From: Bacteroidota bacterium
GTDB taxonomy: Bacteria > Bacteroidota > Bacteroidia > Cytophagales > Cyclobacteriaceae
Direction: 5' to 3'
NCBI GenBank assembly: GCA_003242315.1
Contig: QGUY01000112.1
Location: 1 to 12,147, forward strand
Length of the DNA: 12,147 nucleotides
The notes below the pieces were generated by a model. That model did no database searches, was not told the DNA's origin, and worked only from the letters and a program-made list of their open reading frames with translations. The first letter of the stretch is position 1, and the number at the start of each line of letters is the position of its first letter. The position numbers and the translations under genes are program-made. Of the stretch, positions 1 to 5,806 are shown in pieces.

Positions 1-135
1 CCTATAAAAAATCTGGCCCCCCTTTTTCCCGGCGTACATTATAGCCCTTAGGCCCTTTAAACGCGGGACTTTGGTATCCCAGTGGTCCGCTGTGTACGAA
101 ACAAATTTGGTTGGGATTCAGAGTTTCCTGCCTTA
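1..135. other. Corrupted, error-rich contig edge inside glnN
   Basis: Read on the minus strand in the glnN frame this stretch keeps the order and spacing of GSIII residues (GR-L-IPT-FVSYT ... KVP-L-K-LRAI ... AGKK ... Q-F) but with many single-base changes, two stop codons and compensating one-base gains and losses, for example GCGGACCAC where GGCGAGGCA would give the expected GEA. Homopolymers (six A, six C, five T) crowd the first 30 bases. Errors begin abruptly near 133, while the adjoining 465 bases are clean. This pattern fits a low-quality read or contig end better than natural decay. It is an inference from family knowledge, not from an alignment. Confidence 0.65.
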
Positions 136-600
136 AAGGAACATAGGCGACCACGGATCCCATGCTGTGTATCCGCGTGCTTCGAAAGTACTTCTGATTC
201 CTCCGCTGGGGAATGACGATGCATCGGGTTCCTGCTGTACGAGCTCACTGCCCTTGAACTTTTCTATTTTCGTCGAACCATCGAAAAAGCTGTCGTGCTT
301 TTCCGCCGTCCCTCCAGTCAGTGGTTGGAACCAGTGCGTGAAATGCGTCGCGCCCTTTCCAATGGCCCACGATTTTACAGCGATGGCAACTGCATCAGCG
401 GTTGTTTCATCGATCTTTTCCCCTCTTTTGATGGCCTGGCTGACCTTGTTAAACACAGATGGAGAAAGCGTGGCCCGCATTTGCTCCATGTCGAAGACGT
501 TCTCATTGAAGAAATCAGAGACGCTGTTGGACGGAAGCTGTGCAGGAATCGGCTTTCGCGAATTCAGGATTTCTAATGCCTTGAATCTCAGGTACGCCAT
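1..600 (-). CDS. glnN: Type III glutamine synthetase, N-terminal part (partial)
   Basis: Glutamine synthetase type III makes glutamine from glutamate, ammonia and ATP in the cytoplasm and is the usual long (about 700 aa) GS of Bacteroidota. From the ATG at 600 the protein reads MAYLRFKALEIL and carries the GSIII N-terminal signatures: GATHFTHWFQPLTGGTAEKH near residues 83-102, then GGIRSTFEARGYTAWDP near 133-149. The clean frame ends at a TAA at 133-135, but the same frame continues to the left edge with recognisable GSIII residues (for example IPTKFVSYT, matching the family's IPTIFVSYTGEALDYK), interrupted by TAA at 133-135 and TGA at 118-120. I therefore call one gene running off the window, with the two stops probably sequence errors. 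A real disrupted gene is the alternative. Family assignment is very secure; the state of the left 135 bases is not. Confidence 0.9.
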
Positions 601-660
601 AGGTCAGTGTTTGGGCCATAAAAGTAACGGCGAACGGGGAAATAAAGAAATAACTGACCT
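601..660 (-). promoter_or_regulatory. glnN leader with inverted repeat abutting the start codon
   Basis: AGGTCAGT at 601-608 and ACTGACCT at 653-660 are perfect 8-base inverted copies separated by 44 bases. In the minus-strand transcript the downstream arm lies directly against the glnN ATG. The interval between the arms is A/T-rich and includes TACTTTTA, which only loosely resembles the Bacteroidota -7 element. It could be a leader stem controlling translation start or an operator for a dimeric regulator; no ribosome binding site is visible. The repeat is seen directly; its function is unknown. Confidence 0.35.
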
Positions 661-664
661 GGCC

Positions 665-681
665 CGTACCCTCGGGGTACG
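665..681 (-). terminator. Short perfect hairpin after the GIN-domain gene
   Basis: CGTACCC-TCG-GGGTACG is a perfect 7-bp stem with a 3-base loop, 8 bases past the stop codon of the GIN-domain gene transcribed toward it. It lacks an immediate U-run; a T-rich stretch (TTATTTCTTTATTT) follows about 10 bases later. It may be a weak terminator or mRNA 3' stabilising stem that insulates glnN from the upstream gene. Confidence 0.4.
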
Positions 682-688
682 CTCTCCG

Positions 689-1375
689 TTAATAGGATTT
701 TTTCACGGATCCGCCCGTATTAGAATCTGTTCGGCTTTTTGTGGGATTACCGCGGAAGCGGATGTTACCGGCCGAGCTTGCCCTGGCTTCAAGTTCCTTG
801 ACCACATACACCTTGGCGGAGCCCGCTGAGCTGGCCTCAACGGAAAGAATATCTACCTGGAGGTCATATGCGTCGATTTGACCGGCGCTGCTTACTTCAA
901 ATTCACCCTTTTCGGCCTTACCCTCAAGTTCCACATCGCCCGCGCTGGAAACACGAACCTCCAGTTCATTGACATCGATCTCAATTTCAACGGACCCTGC
1001 GCTGGCGCATTCGATCTCGAGGCTCCGGGTCTTGAGAACACCATCCGTATAGACGTTGCCAGCGGAACTGGCGGAAATCCGATCGATATCGCGATACGTG
1101 ACAAATACCCGAGCGTTAACATTCCTCCGGAAGCGACCATCGCTCACGTGAATTCGCAGGTAAGTGCCCGTAACTTCGGTGACAATATGCGACAACTCCG
1201 TGTTACCACCGACTTCCACACGTACCGACTCCCGGTCTCCTTTTTTGAGGTATACATCAATTCCCTCTGCCACCCGGACACCCCGGAATGATCCGACTTC
1301 ACGAACTTCACTTTGCTGCCCGTAGGCAACAAGCACCAGCGTCGAGAAAATAACAGTTGCAAGAATTCGCCTCAT
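689..1375 (-). CDS. Secreted GIN-domain (DUF2807) protein
   Basis: The 228-aa product starts with a signal peptide (MRRILATVIFSTLVLVAYGQ, cleavage likely before or after Q20) and has no lipobox cysteine, so it is probably periplasmic or exported. Residues from about 29 onward match the head GIN/DUF2807 pattern common in Bacteroidota: SFRGVRVAEGIDVYLKKGD, then a repeated Ser-Ala-Gly turn. Six such turns end at G106, G127, G146, G165, G185 and G203, spaced 18-21 residues, as expected of a right-handed beta-solenoid. The tail is polar and basic. Family members are putative autotransporter-like or adhesive proteins without a defined reaction; I assign no function. It is divergent from the TerB-like gene with 156 bases between starts. 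Confidence 0.88.
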   Translation of the reverse strand: MRRILATVIFSTLVLVAYGQQSEVREVGSFRGVRVAEGIDVYLKKGDRESVRVEVGGNTELSHIVTEVTGTYLRIHVSDGRFRRNVNARVFVTYRDIDRISASSAGNVYTDGVLKTRSLEIECASAGSVEIEIDVNELEVRVSSAGDVELEGKAEKGEFEVSSAGQIDAYDLQVDILSVEASSAGSAKVYVVKELEARASSAGNIRFRGNPTKSRTDSNTGGSVKKSY

Positions 1376-1531
1376 GGCTCTAAACTTTGTCTATAGACGC
1401 GCCTTGAATATAAGGGTTGCATTTCAACGGATACATAGCCCGGAATTCTGACGATGTACCAAATACGCGCATTTTTCAATAATTCGACGGCTTATTTTTC
1501 CCAAATTTAGACCCTAATAAACCGCTATTGT
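1376..1531. promoter_or_regulatory. Divergent intergenic region, GIN gene / TerB-like gene
   Basis: This A/T-rich 156-base gap must hold the promoters of two divergent genes. On the minus side CTTATATTCAAGG lies about 20-30 bases before the GIN gene ATG; on the plus side CCTAATAAACC lies about 20 bases before the TerB-like ATG. Neither is a clean TAnnTTTG -7 element, so I place no promoter precisely. Confidence 0.3.
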
Positions 1532-1942
1532 ATGATCTTCGACAAGAAAGCTGAGCTAAATGTACTGATAAACCTCGCCGCAAGCGACAAAAATGTGGCC
1601 GCACGGGAAGCCAAGCTCATCCACCTGATCGGAAAGGCAAACGGGATTCCCAAGGAAGAGATCGACGCAATGCTTCAAAAGCCGGCGCCCATTTCCGGCC
1701 TGAATTCGCTCACTCCCGATGAAAAATTTGAACACCTCTATTACCTCATCCAACTCATGAAGATGGATGGTCAGGTTTTCCGTAGCGAAATCATTTTCTG
1801 CGAGCAAATAGCGGAACGCCTCGGTTACAAGAAAGGTGTCGTTGGCGAACTTTCACAACACATCTACAGCGATCCTTCAATCACGGCCGATCGCGACATG
1901 CTTAAGAAGAAAGCAGAGAAATATCTACGAGTAGAAGAATAA
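1532..1942 (+). CDS. TerB-like (tellurite-resistance TerB / DjlA N-terminal fold) protein
   Basis: A 136-aa cytoplasmic, all-helical protein without signal peptide or membrane segment. It has the internal two-fold repeat typical of the TerB-like fold: a helix carrying LAASDKNVAAREAKLI (acidic D19 and E26) and a second carrying LMKMDGQVFRSEIIF (D79 and E86). In TerB-family proteins such acidic pairs lie in a metal-binding groove; membership by pattern is likely but the fold is shared by many unrelated functional contexts. No ter operon neighbours are present, so tellurite resistance should not be inferred. It is monocistronic, ending in its own terminator 7 bases after the stop. Confidence 0.75.
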   Translation: MIFDKKAELNVLINLAASDKNVAAREAKLIHLIGKANGIPKEEIDAMLQKPAPISGLNSLTPDEKFEHLYYLIQLMKMDGQVFRSEIIFCEQIAERLGYKKGVVGELSQHIYSDPSITADRDMLKKKAEKYLRVEE

Positions 1943-1948
1943 TAGATA

Positions 1949-1976
1949 AAGCCCGAAGAAGTTCGGGCTTTTTTTT
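1949..1976 (+). terminator. Rho-independent terminator of the TerB-like gene
   Basis: AAGCCCGAA (1949-1957), loop GAAG, TTCGGGCTT (1962-1970), with a T-run to 1976. The 9-bp perfect stem and eight T residues are a textbook intrinsic terminator. The opposite strand has a T-rich but interrupted tract, so it may also partly stop the converging amidohydrolase transcript, whose stop codon is at 1994-1996. Confidence 0.9.
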
Positions 1977-1993
1977 GTTACCCCCGGAAGGGA

Positions 1994-3700
1994 TCAATGC
2001 TCTTCGTACACGACCTTACCTCCGACGATGGTCATCACTACCCTGGTGTCGAGTATTGAATCCTCCGGCACGGTCATGATATCGCGAGAAAACACGGTGA
2101 AGTCAGCCAGTTTGCCCGGTGCGATGGATCCTTTGATATCTTCTTCAAATGCAGCATATGCCGCATCAATTGTGTATGAGCGCAACGCCTGTTCCCTCGT
2201 CATTTTCTGATCCGGTTCATAACCTTCCGCAGGCTTACCTTCAAGCGTCTTGCGGGTAACCGCGGCGTAAAAGCATGTAACGGGGTTGATAGGCTCAACA
2301 GGAGTATCAGTACCATTGACGATGCGTGCTCCTGATTGCAGTAGTTTCTGCCAAACATATGCACCCTCGGCAATACGCTCCGGCCCCAGGCGGTCGATAG
2401 CCCATGGCCTGTCAGACGACATGTGAATGGGTTGCATCGATGCGATCACACCCAGTTGGCCAAATCTCGGGATGTCTGCCTCGTCAAGATGCTGCGCGTG
2501 TTCAATCCTGAAGCGCAATTGCTGTGAGGGCGAATCCACTTCGCGAAAGGCTCTTTCGTATTGATTCAATACTTCGCGGTTGGCGCGGTCACCAATGGCA
2601 TGCGTACACAATTGAAACCCACGTTCTGCTGCAATGCGAGCCGTCTTGTACACGGTGTCCATGGGCAACGTTTCATGTCCCACATGTCCGGGACGATCGG
2701 CATACGGTTCAAGTAGCCAGGCACCGCGCGATCCCAGTGCGCCGTCAGCACTGAGCTTGACAGCGCGGATGGTAAGCATATTGTCAGGATCAATGCGTGG
2801 CCCGCGCTTCATCCAGCGATAGAACATGTCGCGATTGCCACCGTCAATCATTACATAAAGCCGCACGCTTAGCTTCCCCGACGCAAGGAAGGACTGATAC
2901 AGTTCAATGTTTTGCTGTGTTGCGCCGGCGTCGTGAAAACTGGTGATCCCATTTCGGAGGCATGCTGCAAGAGCGAGCTCCAACGCCTGCGCGTCACGCT
3001 CCGGTGTGCTTCCTGGAATGAACCTGGTGATCAGTTCCATTCCCCGTTCAATAAAAATTCCAGTAGGGTGCCCCTCTTTATCGCGCAAGACTTCGCCCTT
3101 CTCTTTCAGCAGTTCAGTCGTGTGGGCCGGCGTAAGCGCATAGATGCCTGCGAGCACCATAGCATTATCGTTGGCAAGCGCTGCGTGTCCGCTGGCATGT
3201 TCAAGGAATACGGGATTTTCCGGAGAGACTTCAGAGATGCCGTCGTGTACCGGCAGACCGTTAACCTGAGGAAAATCTCCCTTCCATTTGTCCTGGTGCC
3301 ACCCTCTTCCTACGATCCATTGCCCCGGTGCAGCACGACCTACCGCTTCCTTTACTTTGCGAATCAATTGCTCATAGGTGGTTACCGCCGAGAGGTCGAG
3401 GTTCAATTCCTTATAACCCGTCTCCATGAGGTGCCCGTGACTTTCAATAAATCCGGGTGTCATCGTCTTGCCATCAAGCTCTATGATTTCTGTGTCTTTG
3501 CCGATGTATCGGCGCATCTCATCCTGTGAACCGGCAAAAACTATCGTATCACCACGGATGGCCACCGCCTCAACGACAGGGTTTGATTCATCCATGGTGT
3601 AAATGGTACCCCCACGAATGACAAGAGCAGCCGGATCACGCCGTACCTGACACGACGCGAGGATAACAACAAGAAGAATGAGAAGACTTCGAGGACCCAT
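1994..3700 (-). CDS. YtcJ-type amidohydrolase, predicted lipoprotein
   Basis: A 568-aa metal-dependent hydrolase of the Amidohydro_3/YtcJ family (amidohydrolase superfamily). I chose the ATG at 3700 because it gives a lipoprotein signal MGPRSLLILLVVILASC with lipobox LASC (lipidated C17); an ATG 81 bases upstream would bury this signal and cross the opposite promoter. Visible landmarks: N-terminal beta-sandwich with VIRGGTIYTMDESN (28-40), metal motif ESHGH (86-90), HAIGDRANREVL, RIEHAQHLDEADIP, MQPIHMSSD, metal aspartate region NGTDTPVEPINP, and the closing KGSIAPGKLADFTVFSRDI that rebuilds the sandwich. The substrate cannot be told; relatives act on formamides, N-acyl compounds or other amides. 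Lipidation implies work in the periplasm or at the outer membrane, most likely scavenging. It converges on the TerB-like terminator and diverges from the beta-barrel gene. Confidence 0.9.
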   Translation of the reverse strand: MGPRSLLILLVVILASCQVRRDPAALVIRGGTIYTMDESNPVVEAVAIRGDTIVFAGSQDEMRRYIGKDTEIIELDGKTMTPGFIESHGHLMETGYKELNLDLSAVTTYEQLIRKVKEAVGRAAPGQWIVGRGWHQDKWKGDFPQVNGLPVHDGISEVSPENPVFLEHASGHAALANDNAMVLAGIYALTPAHTTELLKEKGEVLRDKEGHPTGIFIERGMELITRFIPGSTPERDAQALELALAACLRNGITSFHDAGATQQNIELYQSFLASGKLSVRLYVMIDGGNRDMFYRWMKRGPRIDPDNMLTIRAVKLSADGALGSRGAWLLEPYADRPGHVGHETLPMDTVYKTARIAAERGFQLCTHAIGDRANREVLNQYERAFREVDSPSQQLRFRIEHAQHLDEADIPRFGQLGVIASMQPIHMSSDRPWAIDRLGPERIAEGAYVWQKLLQSGARIVNGTDTPVEPINPVTCFYAAVTRKTLEGKPAEGYEPDQKMTREQALRSYTIDAAYAAFEEDIKGSIAPGKLADFTVFSRDIMTVPEDSILDTRVVMTIVGGKVVYEEH

Positions 3701-3750
3701 GCTTGAGCAATGTAAATGCGCCACCGCGAAAGCGCAAGCCCAAACTTTCA

Positions 3751-3760
3751 TTACTTTGCA
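3751..3760 (+). promoter_or_regulatory. Candidate -7 element for the beta-barrel/osmC operon
   Basis: TTACTTTGCA, 13 bases before the ATG at 3773, resembles the Bacteroidota -7 element TAnnTTTG (TAC-TTTG, one base shorter). No clear -33 TTG is visible at the right distance, so the call is tentative. A start of transcription just downstream would leave a leader of only about 5-10 bases. Confidence 0.35.
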
Positions 3761-3772
3761 CAAAAACGCGAC

Positions 3773-4483
3773 ATGAAGCACCGCATTGTATTGGTCGCCT
3801 TCCTGGCTTGCCTGTCCACTGCAACATTCGCCCAGGATCTCGGCCTATCCTTCTCCTACTTTATACCCAAAAATGGCTATTTCTCCACGCCGATCAGCCC
3901 GTTCTCCATACGCGGTGTTGGTGTCGATATCACGCCCTTTCTCGCTATCGAAACCGGAGCGTCGTTATACCGGATGTCAGGCCTTAACGTCAAGGATCTC
4001 CCCTTCGAGTCAAAGTCGCCTCTCGTCGGTCCCAATTTTACGATCTTCATTCCCCTTGAGATCGTCTTTCAGCTCAAGGGGGCTGCCGTGGAATTCGATG
4101 TTAAAGGAGGTGGATTCTTCTTCTATGGTTTCGACCAGCGGATAAACTACGGCAATATGGACCGGGCGATCCGGAGCCACGAAGGTTGGGCTGTTGCCAA
4201 TTCATCGTTCGAATTCGACAACAAACCCGGCTTCGGATATCATGGTGGCGTAGAGCTCACAGTGTACGCGACAAACCAGTTCGGCGTCACGTTGGAGACG
4301 AATTACCTGGTGGGTCATTCAAAATTTCCATTAACCGGCGCATACTCCGGCGGGAACAACACCATCGAAACTAAGAACGTCGAATTCAGCGATGCCAAAA
4401 TCGACCTGACTGGTCTTGAAATATCACTGGGCGTTATCTTTACTCCCGGAGGTCAGCAACCTCCTAAACGCCGCAGAAGGTAG
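3773..4483 (+). CDS. Small outer-membrane beta-barrel candidate, hypothetical
   Basis: The 236-aa product begins with a clear signal peptide, MKHRIVLVAFLACLSTATFAQ, cut after AFA; I chose the ATG at 3773 rather than an upstream ATG at 3716 because it starts the signal directly. The mature part alternates polar and hydrophobic residues with many glycines and aromatics (LGLSFSYFIP, VEFDVKGGGFFFYGF, LTVYATNQFGVTLETNYLVG, LTGLEISLGVIF), consistent with an 8-stranded porin-like barrel. The strand LEISLGVIF would be the last, but it is followed by a proline and arginine tail (PPKRRRR) instead of ending in an aromatic residue, which is unusual for BAM substrates. No specific family recognised. It is 22 bases upstream of osmC and probably co-transcribed. 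Confidence 0.72.
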   Translation: MKHRIVLVAFLACLSTATFAQDLGLSFSYFIPKNGYFSTPISPFSIRGVGVDITPFLAIETGASLYRMSGLNVKDLPFESKSPLVGPNFTIFIPLEIVFQLKGAAVEFDVKGGGFFFYGFDQRINYGNMDRAIRSHEGWAVANSSFEFDNKPGFGYHGGVELTVYATNQFGVTLETNYLVGHSKFPLTGAYSGGNNTIETKNVEFSDAKIDLTGLEISLGVIFTPGGQQPPKRRRR

Positions 4484-4505
4484 AAACTCGCTCAACACAA
4501 TTACA

Positions 4506-4910
4506 ATGATAACTTCAACCGTCCAATATCACGGTGATCTGAGAACAACCTGCACGCACGTTCGTTCATCCTCATCGATCATCACCGACGCTCCAGTTGA
4601 CAACCACGGAAAAGGCGAGGCCTTCTCTCCCACCGACCTGCTGGCAACGTCTCTTGCGTCGTGTATGCTCACGACCATGGGCATTCGTGCGATGAAGGAA
4701 AACATCCCTTTTCCAAAAGCCAGCGCGGAAGTGACAAAGATTATGGGTTCAAATCCCAGACGCGTTACGGGCATTGTCGTCACCGTGAACATGTCCGGGC
4801 TTACCCTCACAGATGAACAGAAAAAAATTCTCGAAGACACGGCGATCAATTGTCCCGTGGCCAAAAGCCTGCATCCGGAGATTAGGCAGGAGGTGAGTTT
4901 TGTGTACTGA
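4506..4910 (+). CDS. OsmC/Ohr-family peroxiredoxin-like protein
   Basis: A 134-aa protein of the OsmC superfamily, thiol peroxidases that reduce organic hydroperoxides in the cytoplasm. The ATG at 4506 gives the usual family length; extension to an ATG at 4416 would overlap the preceding gene. Signatures: FSPTDLLATSLASCML with peroxidatic C53, and INCPVAKSLHPEI with the second cysteine C116; both catalytic cysteines are present. The residues between (KEN...VTKIMGSNPRRVTGI) match the OsmC-like branch rather than classical Ohr. Position 22 bases after the beta-barrel gene suggests one operon. The exact peroxide substrate cannot be read from sequence. Confidence 0.9.
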   Translation: MITSTVQYHGDLRTTCTHVRSSSSIITDAPVDNHGKGEAFSPTDLLATSLASCMLTTMGIRAMKENIPFPKASAEVTKIMGSNPRRVTGIVVTVNMSGLTLTDEQKKILEDTAINCPVAKSLHPEIRQEVSFVY

Positions 4911-4950
4911 TGTGTTCATGTGTTCATGTGTTGATGTGCTGATGTGCCGA
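4911..4950. repeat. Five tandem 8-bp units after osmC
   Basis: Directly after the osmC stop codon lie five head-to-tail 8-mers: TGTGTTCA, TGTGTTCA, TGTGTTGA, TGTGCTGA, TGTGCCGA. A related array (TGTGTTGA, GGTGTTGA, TGTGCTGA, TGTGTTGA) occurs at 11157-11188. The two sites share a run of GTGTTGATGTG-type sequence, so this is a family of dispersed microsatellite-like repeats rather than chance. Confidence 0.85.
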
Positions 4951-4982
4951 ACATCTACTCAAAATCATTCAGCGGATAGACC

Positions 4983-5006
4983 GGTCCCTAGCCCGTCGAA
5001 GGGACC
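4983..5006. repeat. REP-like palindrome, copy 1
   Basis: GGTCCCT (4983-4989) and AGGGACC (5000-5006) are a 7-bp inverted repeat around AGCCCGTCGA. The core resembles copy 2 at 5045-5065 (CCCT-AGC-CGTCGAAGGG against CCCTGAGCTTGTCGAAGGG). It sits in the gap before pdeM and could form an RNA hairpin, though no T-run follows. Confidence 0.6.
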
Positions 5007-5044
5007 AATTACTTAAACGATTTCTCAGTTAATGCCTATGCCGG

Positions 5045-5065
5045 ACCCTGAGCTTGTCGAAGGGC
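5045..5065. repeat. REP-like palindrome, copy 2
   Basis: Contains CCCTGAGCTTGTCGAAGGG (5046-5064), an imperfect palindrome (CCCT...AGGG with AGCTT/TCGA centre). From memory, this motif recurs in very many copies in several bacterial genomes as a REP-type extragenic palindrome. A TTG codon inside it (5054) opens the pdeM frame but is unlikely to be the true start. Confidence 0.7.
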
Positions 5066-5113
5066 TTCTTACTCCGTACTCATTTTCCTATCTTGTCCGC
5101 TCAACCAGAAACC

Positions 5114-5773
5114 ATGACACACGAAAACGAGCGCATCGCGGAGGTGTCTGTTGCGGGGCAGCGGTTTGTATTGTATCCGCAGCGGGCAGCGTATTGGAGG
5201 GAGGAACAGGCGCTCCTGGTGGCGGATTTGCATCTGGGTAAAGTGAGCCATTTTCGCCGTGCAGGGATTCCGGTACCCAGCCGCATAAATCGCGACACAC
5301 TGGATTCACTGGTGGGATTGATTTCAATGTCGAAGGCCCGGCGGGTGATCTGCCTGGGCGACCTGTTTCACAGTCATTACAACGGCGAGTGGGAGGAATT
5401 CGGCGAAGTGGTGCGCCATTTTCCGGGAATAAAGTTCGAACTTGTGCTGGGAAATCACGACATCATGAGTCGAATCCAGTACGAGCGCAAATCGTTGACG
5501 GTTCATGAAAAACTGAAAATAGGTCCTTTTCTGCTGACCCATCACCCTCGCGAAGAGGACGGCGGCGACTATAATCTTGCCGGACATGTGCACCCGGCGG
5601 TCCAACTCAGCGGAAAGGGCAGGCAAGCCATGACATTGCCCTGCTTTTACTTTGGATCAAGACAAGGTTTCCTTCCCGCTTTCGGGGGCTTTACGGGCTT
5701 CGCCCGAATCAAACCCGAAAAGGATGGTCGGGTTTTTGTAATTGTTGCGGATAAGGTGATGCCCGTAAACTAA
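5114..5773 (+). CDS. pdeM: Ligase-associated DNA damage response phosphoesterase PdeM
   Basis: A 219-aa calcineurin-like metallophosphoesterase of the family encoded with the Lhr-type helicase, ATP-dependent ligase and beta-CASP exonuclease in a bacterial DNA-repair module. All metal motifs are present in order: DLH (D38, H40), GDLFHSH (D83), GNHD (N114-D116), THHP (H143) and GHVHP (H158, H160). The ending with CFYFGSRQGFLPAFGGFTGF is characteristic of the family. I start at the ATG at 5114, which gives normal length; the frame is open further up, but the only earlier start (TTG 5054) lies in a REP-like repeat and adds 20 residues with no family match. The 33-base gap to the CapA-like gene suggests they may share a transcript. 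The partner helicase is 3 kb away on the other strand. Confidence 0.93.
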   Translation: MTHENERIAEVSVAGQRFVLYPQRAAYWREEQALLVADLHLGKVSHFRRAGIPVPSRINRDTLDSLVGLISMSKARRVICLGDLFHSHYNGEWEEFGEVVRHFPGIKFELVLGNHDIMSRIQYERKSLTVHEKLKIGPFLLTHHPREEDGGDYNLAGHVHPAVQLSGKGRQAMTLPCFYFGSRQGFLPAFGGFTGFARIKPEKDGRVFVIVADKVMPVN

Positions 5774-5806
5774 CACATCACACCGCCATTTTTTGGATCG
5801 TACATT

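Noticed and set aside
167..829. Long plus-strand frame of 220 codons over glnN and the GIN gene
   Set aside because: It runs antisense to two confidently recognised genes, crosses their intergenic gap and shows no family features.
1532..1942. Tellurite resistance locus
   Set aside because: Only a TerB-like fold is present; no terA, terC, terD or terZ neighbours.
2912..3529. Plus-strand frame of 205 codons opposite the amidohydrolase
   Set aside because: Antisense shadow of a well-conserved gene; composition is not protein-like and no start signal is visible.
3701..3781. Upstream ATG extending the amidohydrolase by 27 residues
   Set aside because: The extension would precede a complete lipoprotein signal and cross the divergent promoter region.
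4911..4950. Tandem repeats as a CRISPR array
   Set aside because: Units are 8 bp with no spacers and no cas genes nearby.
5054..5113. TTG start giving PdeM 20 extra residues
   Set aside because: The codon lies inside a REP-like palindrome and the extension has no family match; ATG 5114 gives normal length.
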